Source: UBA791 sp963602355 (GTDB lineage Bacteria > Cyanobacteriota > Vampirovibrionia > Gastranaerophilales > Gastranaerophilaceae). Taken from it: 38,488 nt of DNA. This document shows positions 31,987-38,488 of this stretch, piece after piece. Numbering within the stretch: position 1 is the first letter of the stretch; each line of letters opens with the position of its first letter. Under the pieces are notes generated by a model, which was given only the letters and a program-made list of their open reading frames with translations, ran no database searches and had not been told where the DNA came from. The translations under genes and the position numbers were made by a program. The stretch is taken from NCBI GenBank assembly GCA_963602355.1, contig CAVCIU010000014.1, forward strand, positions 1 through 38,488, read 5' to 3'.

Positions 31987-33645
31987 TTATTTTTTAATAG
32001 ATTGCTTTGAACGTAGTTTTCTATGATATGTAATAGCAAACCTGTGAGCTTCGTCTCTTATGCGTTGGAATAAGAATAAAGCATTTGAATTTTTAGGAAA
32101 AACCACAGGGTTTGACTCGTGTGGTTTAAAAATTTCTTCTTCGCGCTTAGCCAAACTTACAAAATCTATACCAGTAATACCCATTTCATCAACAATTTGC
32201 ATAACAGAGGATAATTGACCTTTACCTCCATCAATTATGATTAAATCAGGTTTATCCCAACCCTTTTTACCCAGATTGTTAAATCTACGAGTAAGTACCT
32301 CTTTCATTGATAAGAAGTCGTCTGGCTTACCTTCTGTAGAGTTTACCTTAAACTTACGATATTCTGATTTTTTAGAAACTCCATTAACGAACACTACCAT
32401 TGATGCAACTGTATTTGTACCTTGAATGTGAGAAATATCGTAGCATTCCATACGATAAGGAAAGTTTGATAAACCAAGTTTTTCCACAATATATGAACCA
32501 ACTTCATTGAAGTTATCTTTTAATTTATTTGTTTCTTCAATTTTTGTTGTATCCATTAAGTTTTGGGCATTCTTTTCCGCCAACTTCAATAACTCAATAC
32601 CTTTTTGAGTTTTGCCATAAGTAATTTTGATATTTTTTCCAGAAAGAATATTCAACCATTCTTCGTAAGTCTTCTTGTCTAAAACCTCCAGGTGTGAAGA
32701 TATAATTTTATCTGGAAAATCTTGTTGAATAGAACTATAGTAATCTTTCAAAAAGGTTTCAATCAGCAATGTCATATCCTCGTCAAAAGTATTAGGATAT
32801 GCAAATTGTTTTTTATCAATAAGTCTTCCTTCTCTAATATTCATTACAACAGCAATAAAAATACCATTTTCGTACAAGAAATAAAGCACGTCTTCGTTCA
32901 ATTTTGTATTTTCAGTTACAACTTTTTGACGTTCAAGTGTTTTTTGTAAATCATAATAACTATCACGTAATCTTGCCGCTTTTTCAAATTGTTCCGCATC
33001 AGAGTATTTTTGAATTTGTTCCATTAATTTCTTCAAAAGTTCGCTCTGTTTACCTTTTAAGAACAATTCAGCTTGCGCAATAATATTCTTGTATTCATCA
33101 GATGAAATCTTATTCTGGCAAGGCGCCATACATCGACCTATATCATAATAAATACAAGGTCGATTTCTAAATTTTGGTGTTTTGCATTGTTTTAGAGGAA
33201 AAATCTTTTTTAAAAAATCAAGAGTCGAATACATTGCTCTAGCATCTGTGTATGGACCATAATATCGACCTTTATCAGGATTAATATTTTTCTTTCTTAC
33301 CACAGTAATTCGTGGATATTCTTCATCAGTAATCAAGAAATACGGATATTTCTTATCATCTTTCAAAAGAATATTATATTTTGGTTTATGTTTTTTTATA
33401 AGCTGAGATTCAAGAATTAATGCTTCTGCCTCTGAATCTGTCAAAATATACTCGAGTTTTTCAATATGAGAGACAAGAATTTGAGTTTTAAGTCTATCAA
33501 CAGTTTTTCTAAAGTAACTTTTTATTCTTTTCTTTAAATTCTTAGCTTTTCCAACATAAATTACAGTGTCGGTTTCATCATAATAAATATAACAACCAGG
33601 AGACTCTGGTAAACATTTTAAATCTTGAGCTAACTTATCATTCAT
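31987..33645 (-). CDS. uvrC: Excinuclease ABC subunit C, lacking the C-terminal HhH domain
   Basis: UvrC makes the two cuts of nucleotide excision repair. The 552-residue protein has the GIY-YIG nuclease domain (PGCYIYY, then VIYVGKAKNLKKRIKSYF), the Cys-rich PCIYYDIGRCMAPC segment, a UVR motif (about 195-230), and the RNase-H-like 5' nuclease with DISHIQG, DLIIIDGGKGQL and RDEAHRFAITYHR. The usual sequence continues about 50-60 residues into a double helix-hairpin-helix; here it ends KLRSKQSIKK. Only 55 nt remain before the next gene's ATG, so no frameshifted remnant fits. TGTTATAAT ends 7 nt before the ATG. Confidence 0.93.
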   Translation of the reverse strand: MNDKLAQDLKCLPESPGCYIYYDETDTVIYVGKAKNLKKRIKSYFRKTVDRLKTQILVSHIEKLEYILTDSEAEALILESQLIKKHKPKYNILLKDDKKYPYFLITDEEYPRITVVRKKNINPDKGRYYGPYTDARAMYSTLDFLKKIFPLKQCKTPKFRNRPCIYYDIGRCMAPCQNKISSDEYKNIIAQAELFLKGKQSELLKKLMEQIQKYSDAEQFEKAARLRDSYYDLQKTLERQKVVTENTKLNEDVLYFLYENGIFIAVVMNIREGRLIDKKQFAYPNTFDEDMTLLIETFLKDYYSSIQQDFPDKIISSHLEVLDKKTYEEWLNILSGKNIKITYGKTQKGIELLKLAEKNAQNLMDTTKIEETNKLKDNFNEVGSYIVEKLGLSNFPYRMECYDISHIQGTNTVASMVVFVNGVSKKSEYRKFKVNSTEGKPDDFLSMKEVLTRRFNNLGKKGWDKPDLIIIDGGKGQLSSVMQIVDEMGITGIDFVSLAKREEEIFKPHESNPVVFPKNSNALFLFQRIRDEAHRFAITYHRKLRSKQSIKK

Positions 33646-33652
33646 AACCTAA

Positions 33653-33661
33653 ATTATAACA
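33653..33661 (-). promoter_or_regulatory. Extended -10 of uvrC, leaderless arrangement
   Basis: On the minus strand, TGTTATAAT (TGn plus TATAAT) ends 7 nt before the uvrC ATG. No SD is present between box and start codon. Confidence 0.6.
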
Positions 33662-33713
33662 CGATATTTGGTTAATAAAAATTAAAAATTTATGTTATTT
33701 TTTCAAACCGATA

Positions 33714-33719
33714 TATAAT
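33714..33719 (+). promoter_or_regulatory. -10 box of the response regulator gene, leaderless arrangement
   Basis: A perfect TATAAT ends at 33719, exactly 6 nt before ATG 33726, with no SD. It faces away from the uvrC promoter. Confidence 0.6.
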
Positions 33720-33725
33720 ATTTGT

Positions 33726-34424
33726 ATGGAAATTAAAATTTTAGTAATAGATGATGACCCTGCAATAAACGAGTTAATTAAGGTTAACTTAGAACTATCT
33801 GGCTACATTGTAGTTCAAGCCTATGACGGCATTAATGGCTTTGCTCTTGCAAAACAAGAACTACCTAATTTGATTATATTAGATTGTATGATGCCAGAAG
33901 TAGACGGATTTACAACCGCTCAAAGAATTAGACAGAATGATAATACAAAAGATATTCCGATTTTGATGTTAACAGCACTTTCACAACTTAACGACAAGGT
34001 TAAAGGCTTTAATATAGGGGTTGATGATTACTTATGCAAACCATTTGAAATGGAAGAACTTCAAGTTCGTGTCCGAGCTTTACTAAAACGTTCTAATCAA
34101 ATTCCAGAATCATTAGCAAGTAGAGAACTTTTGTCGATTGGTGAAATTACACTTTTACCTGAGTCGTATAGTGTTAAAATTAATGAAAAAATAGCCAAAT
34201 TAACACCAATCGAATTTGATATCTTCAACTTACTATTCCAAAATCATGGGAATATGGTTTCATCTTCAAAGCTTTTACAAGATGTTTGGGGATATTCTCC
34301 AAGTGATGATGTTGAAACAATTAGAGTACATATTCGTCATCTTAGAAGCAAAATAGATAAAATTTCAGACGGCAAAAAGTACATAGAAACAATCTATGGC
34401 GGCGGATATAAATTAAATATCTAA
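33726..34424 (+). CDS. OmpR-family response regulator (RpaB/RpaA-like), orphan
   Basis: A DNA-binding response regulator of 232 residues. The receiver domain (about 1-120) has the acidic pair D10/D11, phospho-acceptor D53 (LDCMMPEVDG), T83 and K105 (CKPFEMEEL). The winged-helix domain (about 130-232) has LTPIEFDIFNLL, LLQDVWGY and the recognition-helix segment VETIRVHIRHLRSKI, ending IETIYGGGYKLNI. The layout resembles cyanobacterial RpaB/RpaA. No histidine kinase is adjacent. Its stop codon directly abuts the convergent lepA stop. Confidence 0.9.
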   Translation: MEIKILVIDDDPAINELIKVNLELSGYIVVQAYDGINGFALAKQELPNLIILDCMMPEVDGFTTAQRIRQNDNTKDIPILMLTALSQLNDKVKGFNIGVDDYLCKPFEMEELQVRVRALLKRSNQIPESLASRELLSIGEITLLPESYSVKINEKIAKLTPIEFDIFNLLFQNHGNMVSSSKLLQDVWGYSPSDDVETIRVHIRHLRSKIDKISDGKKYIETIYGGGYKLNI

Positions 34425-36230
34425 TTAGCCTTCATCTTCAAGACTTAGAACGGCCATAAATGCTTCTTGTGGAACTTCTACACGTCCAACTGCTTTCATA
34501 CGTTTTTTACCACGTTTTTGTTTTTCTAGCAATTTACGTTTACGAGTAATATCACCACCATAACATTTATCAAGTACACTCTTTCTTAGAGCCTTAATGT
34601 TTGTTCTAGCGATTACACGACCACCAATTGCAGCTTGAATAGGAACTTCAAACAATTGACGTGGAATAATAGTCTTTAATTTTTCTGTTAATTTCTGACC
34701 AATATAAAATGCGTTATCTTTATGACAAATTACAGATAAGGCATCAACAATCTCACCAGCAAGCATTACGTCAAGCTTAACAAGACTTGATTTTTTGTAA
34801 TCACAGAATTCATAATCCATACTTGCATAACCTTTTGTACGAGATTTTAATTGATCATAAAAATCAGTAATAACCTCGCTTAATGGAATGTGATACTCAA
34901 GATTTACACGAACTTTATCAATATAAGTCATATTTATAAAAATACCACGTTTTGATTGAGTTAAATCCATTAATGTACCAACAAATTCGTTTGGCGCGAT
35001 AATATCAACTTTTACGTAAGGTTCTTCAATAAATTCAATTTGACCTGCAGGTGGTAAATTTGCAGGGTTATCGATTTGAAGAACTTCACCAGTTGTTGTA
35101 TGAACATGGTAAATTACAGAAGGAGCAGTTGTTACAAGAGATAAATCGTATTCTCTTTCAAGTCTTTCTTGCGCAATTTCCATATGTAACATACCTAAGA
35201 AACCGCATCTAAAACCGAAGCCCAAAGCACTTGAGGTTTCTGGCTCAAAAGTAATACTGCTATCTGACAATTTTAATTTTTCTAAAGCTTCTTTTAAATC
35301 TTGATAATCCTCGTTATCAACTGGATACATACCAGAAAAGACCATTGGTAAAGCTTCCTGATAACCTGGAAGGGGTTCACTTGCTGGGTTTTCAACAGTT
35401 GTAATTGTATCACCTACAAAACGAGTAATTTCTTTAATAGAACCGGCAAAATAACCTACATCACCACATTTTAGGGACTCACATGGAACTCTGTTTGGAG
35501 TTAAGTAACCCAATTCGACAACATCATACTCTTTACCAGTTGCCATAAATCTAATTTTATCACCGTTTTTGATAGAACCGTCCATAATTTTGAACAAACA
35601 AACGGTTCCTAAATATGAGTCATAAGCACTATCAAATACAAGCGCTCTTAATGGCTTATCTGATGTATCTTGAGGAGGTGGAATTAAATCAACAACCGCT
35701 TCTAAAACATCACCAATACCTTCACCAGTTTTTGCACTTACAGGAATTGCTAAAGAGGCATCAATTCCTAAAACTTCTTCAATTTCCGCTTTTACACGTT
35801 CTACATCTGCTGACGGTAAATCAATTTTGTTAATAACTGGTATGATTTCCAAATTTTGTTCTGCAGCTAAGTAAACATTTGCTAATGTTTGAGCTTCAAC
35901 ACCTTGTGTTGCATCAACAATAAGTAATGCACCTTCGCATGCAGCTAGAGAACGAGAAACTTCGTAAGTAAAATCAACGTGTCCTGGTGTGTCAATTAAA
36001 TTGAGCTCATATTTCTTGCCATTTTTTGCTGTATAATTCATACGAGCAGTATTTAATTTAATCGTGATACCGCGTTCTCGCTCAATATCCATTGAGTCTA
36101 ATAATTGATCTTGCATATCACGTTTGCTGATTGTATCTGTTGCCTCTAATAATCTATCTGCCAGAGTAGACTTGCCGTGATCAATATGTGCAATTATACA
36201 AAAATTTCTAACATTATCTCTATAGTTCAT
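34425..36230 (-). CDS. lepA: Elongation factor 4 (LepA)
   Basis: A ribosome-binding GTPase with a role in translation under stress and in initiation or biogenesis. The 601-residue protein has G1 AHIDHGKST (14-22), G2 region RERGITIKLN, G3 DTPGHVDF, G4 NKIDLPSAD and G5 SAKTGEG. EF-G-like domains follow, then the LepA-specific C-terminal domain (CYGGDITRKRKLLEKQKRGK). Length is typical. No SD is present; TATAAT ends 6 nt before the ATG. Confidence 0.97.
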   Translation of the reverse strand: MNYRDNVRNFCIIAHIDHGKSTLADRLLEATDTISKRDMQDQLLDSMDIERERGITIKLNTARMNYTAKNGKKYELNLIDTPGHVDFTYEVSRSLAACEGALLIVDATQGVEAQTLANVYLAAEQNLEIIPVINKIDLPSADVERVKAEIEEVLGIDASLAIPVSAKTGEGIGDVLEAVVDLIPPPQDTSDKPLRALVFDSAYDSYLGTVCLFKIMDGSIKNGDKIRFMATGKEYDVVELGYLTPNRVPCESLKCGDVGYFAGSIKEITRFVGDTITTVENPASEPLPGYQEALPMVFSGMYPVDNEDYQDLKEALEKLKLSDSSITFEPETSSALGFGFRCGFLGMLHMEIAQERLEREYDLSLVTTAPSVIYHVHTTTGEVLQIDNPANLPPAGQIEFIEEPYVKVDIIAPNEFVGTLMDLTQSKRGIFINMTYIDKVRVNLEYHIPLSEVITDFYDQLKSRTKGYASMDYEFCDYKKSSLVKLDVMLAGEIVDALSVICHKDNAFYIGQKLTEKLKTIIPRQLFEVPIQAAIGGRVIARTNIKALRKSVLDKCYGGDITRKRKLLEKQKRGKKRMKAVGRVEVPQEAFMAVLSLEDEG

Positions 36231-36236
36231 AACACT

Positions 36237-36266
36237 ATTATATCTATAAAATAGTCCATTTGTAAA
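36237..36266 (-). promoter_or_regulatory. Promoter of lepA, leaderless arrangement
   Basis: On the minus strand: TTTACA (36266-36261, 5 of 6 match to the -35 consensus), an 18-bp spacer, TATAAT (36242-36237), then 6 nt to the ATG. Confidence 0.65.
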
Positions 36267-36269
36267 CTA

Positions 36270-36297
36270 TTGACTTTTAACCTTGAAATTATAAGAT
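36270..36297 (+). promoter_or_regulatory. Promoter of pilT, leaderless arrangement
   Basis: TTGACT (36270-36275), a 16-bp spacer, TAAGAT (36292-36297), then 6 nt to the ATG at 36304. Its -35 lies 3 bp from the lepA -35, so two promoters stand back to back in a 73-bp gap. Confidence 0.6.
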
Positions 36298-36303
36298 AAA
36301 TAT

Positions 36304-37371
36304 ATGCTTATTGAAGAATTATTAGAACTAGCTACATATAAAAAAGCAAGTGATTTACACATTTCAGCGGGTTTACCTCCTGTAATTCGTGTTGACGGCA
36401 GACTTATCAGAGTTGACCAACAAGTTTTATCACCTGATGACGTTGAATCTTTGGTATTTCCAATGCTTTCAAATGAACAACGACGTAGACTTGAACAAGA
36501 ATGGGAATTAGACTTTTCTTATGGTGTACAGGGTTTGAGCAGATTCCGTGTAAATATATACAAAGATAAAGGTAGCTATGCTGCTGCATTCAGAACAATT
36601 AATTCTGTTGCACCTTCTTTTGACACATTGGGCTTACCTGATATCGTTAAAACAGTTTCTGACAAGCCAAGAGGATTAGTTTTAGTTACAGGACCTACAG
36701 GCTCTGGTAAATCAACAACACTTGCCACAATGATTGATTATATTAATTCAACTAGGGCAGAACATATTCTTACAATCGAAGACCCTATTGAGTTTGTACA
36801 TAAATCTAAAAAAAGTATTATTCACCAACGTGAATTAGGGCAAGATACACGTTCCTTCTCAAATGCACTACGTTCAGCATTAAGAGAAGACCCTGATGTT
36901 ATTCTAGTAGGTGAGATGAGAGACTTGGAAACTATTAGACTTGCTATCACAGCCGCTGAAACAGGGCACTTGGTTTTTGGCACATTGCACACATCTTCAG
37001 CTTCTCAAACAATTGACCGTATTATTGACGTATTCCCAGAAGGTCAACAACAACAAGTTAGAATTCAGTTATCAACATCTTTGGTTGCGGTGTTATCACA
37101 AACCCTATTACCAAGATTAATGCCAGACGGCTCAAAGCAAGGTCGTGTACTTGCTCAAGAAATTATGCTTGTAAACCCTGCAATTGCAAACTTAATTCGT
37201 GAAGCAAAAGCAGCACAAATTTATTCAACAATACAAACAAACCAAGGTGCTGGTATGCAAACCCTTGAAATGGCACTAAAAGACCTTTATAAACAAAAGA
37301 TGATTTCTCTTGAAGATGCTATTTCAAAATCATCAAGACCAGACGAATTAAAGAGATTATTACAACAATAA
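36304..37371 (+). CDS. pilT: Type IV pilus retraction ATPase PilT
   Basis: A cytoplasmic hexameric ATPase that pulls back type IV pili, giving twitching motility or DNA uptake. The 355-residue protein has the N-terminal PAS-like domain (ASDLHISAGLPPVIRVDG), Walker A GPTGSGKST (130-138), the Asp box with EDPIEF, Walker B EDPDVILVGEMRD and the His box TGHLVFGTLHTSSA. AIRNLIRE-type motif is represented by ANLIREAKAAQI, supporting PilT over PilB. The gene stands alone and ends at a strong terminator. Other pilus genes must lie elsewhere. Confidence 0.95.
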   Translation: MLIEELLELATYKKASDLHISAGLPPVIRVDGRLIRVDQQVLSPDDVESLVFPMLSNEQRRRLEQEWELDFSYGVQGLSRFRVNIYKDKGSYAAAFRTINSVAPSFDTLGLPDIVKTVSDKPRGLVLVTGPTGSGKSTTLATMIDYINSTRAEHILTIEDPIEFVHKSKKSIIHQRELGQDTRSFSNALRSALREDPDVILVGEMRDLETIRLAITAAETGHLVFGTLHTSSASQTIDRIIDVFPEGQQQQVRIQLSTSLVAVLSQTLLPRLMPDGSKQGRVLAQEIMLVNPAIANLIREAKAAQIYSTIQTNQGAGMQTLEMALKDLYKQKMISLEDAISKSSRPDELKRLLQQ

Positions 37372-37386
37372 GTTTATATTTTATTA

Positions 37387-37427
37387 AACAAGGCGTCACC
37401 TGAAATTTCAGGTGGCGCCTTGTTTTT
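37387..37427 (+). terminator. Intrinsic terminator after pilT
   Basis: AACAAGGCGTCACCTGAAA pairs with TTTCAGGTGGCGCCTTGTT (one G-U) and is followed by TTTTT. A very stable 19-bp stem. Confidence 0.93.
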
Positions 37428-37455
37428 GACGATTAGTATATACTAATTATTAAGT

Positions 37456-37516
37456 TTTGTTAACAAACATGCAATAAAAAACGCAATTTTTTAAAAGAAT
37501 TTTACTTTATTATAGT
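37456..37516 (+). promoter_or_regulatory. Palindromic operator and promoter of the coiled-coil gene
   Basis: The palindrome TTTGTTAACAAA (37456-37467) is followed by CATGC, and 52 nt after the start of GTTAAC by TATAGT (37511-37516) within TACTTTATTATAGTACG. No good -35 is present, so an activator bound at the palindrome is plausible. A near-identical arrangement recurs at 38347-38417. The 177-nt gap between pilT and the next gene otherwise holds only the terminator. Confidence 0.5.
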
Positions 37517-37548
37517 ACGAGGACATTAAACACACGGAGAATTAAAAA

Positions 37549-38148
37549 ATGGGTTTCTTACTTTTCGCAGGAAGAAAATTACAATTGAAAGCTAGAATGA
37601 ATCAATTAAATTACAGAGCTATGCAATTGAGTCAAGAACAACAAACAGTTTCTGCACAAATCGCTGAAAAACAAAAAGCTATTAATGCAGCTAAAAATCA
37701 AATCAATACTCAAGCTCAAAACTTTGTACTTGGTAACATTTTAAACGGTTTAAGCAACAACGAAACTGTTCAACAAATGTTAAATTCAAAAGGTTTATCA
37801 TCTTGTTCAGGAAATGATTTACAAACATTGTTAAGCGGTGGAAAAATCACAGCAGACGGAAGAGATTTCCAATTAGAAGCATCTGATTTATCATCAGTAG
37901 CTGGTGTTTACCAACAATTACAATCACAAAGCCAAATGCAAGCTTCATATGCTTCTAACGTAATCAACAGCATTTTAGATGCTTCAAGCCAAGCTGACTT
38001 AGCAATTTTAAATGCAAAAGATTCACAAATTTCATTAGAATTAGAAAACAACGAATCACAATTAACATTGATTTCTAACGAATATCAATCAGTTAAAAAG
38101 GCTGAAGGCAACGAGGCACAAAACACAGCTCCAACATTCGGTCTATAA
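37549..38148 (+). CDS. Coiled-coil protein of unknown function
   Basis: I do not recognise this 199-residue protein. It begins MGFLLFAGRKLQLKARMNQL, has no typical signal peptide, and is very rich in Gln, Ser, Asn and Ala. Residues 15-55 (SQEQQTVSAQIAEKQKAI) and 110-190 form predicted coiled coils, separated by a compact region with LSSCSGNDLQTLLSGGK. The overall pattern, with two helical hairpins and few aromatic residues, recalls secreted needle/translocator or flagellar-type filament proteins, but no specific motif supports that. It has SD GGAGA, its own regulated-looking promoter and a strong terminator, so it is a single-gene unit, probably well expressed. Confidence 0.75.
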   Translation: MGFLLFAGRKLQLKARMNQLNYRAMQLSQEQQTVSAQIAEKQKAINAAKNQINTQAQNFVLGNILNGLSNNETVQQMLNSKGLSSCSGNDLQTLLSGGKITADGRDFQLEASDLSSVAGVYQQLQSQSQMQASYASNVINSILDASSQADLAILNAKDSQISLELENNESQLTLISNEYQSVKKAEGNEAQNTAPTFGL

Positions 38149-38178
38149 TCTCTAATTCAAAGTAAAGTTTAATGTCAT

Positions 38179-38214
38179 AAAAAAGGTCTAGGTTTCTCCC
38201 CTAGACCTTTTTAT
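38179..38214 (+). terminator. Intrinsic terminator after the coiled-coil gene
   Basis: AAAAAGGTCTAGG pairs with CCTAGACCTTTTT around a short pyrimidine loop, with A and T runs on either side. It lies 31 nt after the stop codon. Confidence 0.92.
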
Positions 38215-38236
38215 TTGAATGCGTGAGTGCCGAAGT

Positions 38237-38303
38237 TGCAATCTTTGATTGCATTGGAGCCTTTGTCATTGAGAGGAGTGCTTTCGCACGACGAAGCAAT
38301 CTC
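38237..38303. repeat. REP-like palindromic repeat pair
   Basis: A perfect hairpin TGCAATC-TTT-GATTGCA (38237-38253) is followed by an element starting GTCATTGAGAGGAGTGC, with the hairpin GTGC-TTTC-GCAC (38278-38289), and ending ACGAAGCAATCTC (38303). The second unit resembles the widespread intergenic repeat of the form GTCATTGCGAGGAG...GAAGCAATCTC. The two units share CGAAG...GCAATCT, suggesting a diverged pair. The GC content is above the surroundings. It lies in the 340-nt gene-free end of the window. Confidence 0.6.
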
Positions 38304-38346
38304 TTTTGAGCTTTACCATGTTACAGAAATAATAAGAGTTTTCAGA

Positions 38347-38417
38347 TTTTGTTAACAAAAGTTAATAAAACATGATTAGTTTAGCAATAAATCAGAACAA
38401 AAATACTTTAATATATT
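38347..38417 (+). promoter_or_regulatory. Second palindromic operator and promoter core
   Basis: TTTTGTTAACAAAA (38347-38360) is a perfect 14-bp palindrome, followed at once by GTTAATAAAACATG. TATATT (38412-38417) lies in TACTTTAATATATTACGGA, nearly the same core as the promoter at 37511. GTTAAT to TATATT is 51 nt, against 52 nt in the first copy. A third TTTGTTAAC is at 38453-38461, followed by GTACATGC. No start codon with an open frame follows inside the window, so the gene it serves begins beyond the end. Confidence 0.5.
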
Positions 38418-38488
38418 ACGGAAAGAAAAAATTAAATAGAAAAGTAGCAACATTTGTTAACGTACATGCGTGAAAGTACATGAATAAA

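Noticed and set aside
38465..38488. Short open frame from the ATG at 38466
   Set aside because: It reaches a TGA after five codons, so it is not a gene start.

Overview
This is a contiguous, very AT-rich stretch of a bacterial chromosome, apart from one 10-N assembly gap at 22812-22821. The genes use the standard code. Three things suggest a diderm relative of the Cyanobacteria, most likely a non-photosynthetic gut or environmental Melainabacteria/Gastranaerophilales-type organism: an 11-subunit complex I operon without the NADH-oxidising module, an AsmA/YhdP-type envelope protein, and an RpaB-like orphan response regulator. There is no 16S rRNA in the window, so this placement is inference.

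Layout. 1-3410: glycogen synthase glgA (-) diverges from a DUF711/PFL-family gene and a small unknown gene (+). 3420-6605: a translation cluster, rpmG, tRNA-Trp, secE, nusG, rplK, rplA, a strong terminator, then tmk. A matching stem / asymmetric loop / stem element precedes both rplK and rplA and looks like a duplicated ribosomal protein L1 binding site. 6573-10432 (-): a TPR lipo/secretory-type protein, a secreted GHL10 glycoside-hydrolase-like protein, a tiny CxxC protein and a PepT-like peptidase. 10464-20126 (+): tightly packed nuoABCDHIJKLMN, with most junctions overlapping or abutting. 20123-21543 (-): a small secreted protein and ispG. 21583-30901 (+): a phosphoesterase, an MnmD-like tRNA wobble-uridine methyltransferase interrupted by low-complexity sequence and the gap, an overlapping FAD oxidoreductase, a 1382-residue AsmA-like protein and mnmG. 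30882-33645 (-): a DnaJ-like protein with a reduced zinc finger, and a uvrC lacking the C-terminal HhH domain. 33726-37371: an RpaB-like response regulator (+), lepA (-) and pilT (+). 37372-38488: two terminators, an unknown coiled-coil protein, REP-like palindromes, and repeated TTTGTTAAC operator-like sites next to two nearly identical promoter cores.

No phage, insertion sequence, CRISPR array or obvious defence system is visible. The most interesting signals are regulatory. Seven genes have a TATAAT-like box ending 6-7 nt before the ATG with no Shine-Dalgarno sequence, implying a set of leaderless transcripts beside ordinary SD-led genes. L1-like leader motifs occur twice in the rplKA operon. 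A GTTAAY-N2-3-ACATG motif recurs three times in the last kilobase. Among proteins, the overlap of an MnmD methyltransferase with an FAD oxidoreductase, close to mnmG, suggests a possible substitute for bifunctional MnmC. The four convergent gene pairs have zero or negative spacing and no visible terminators.
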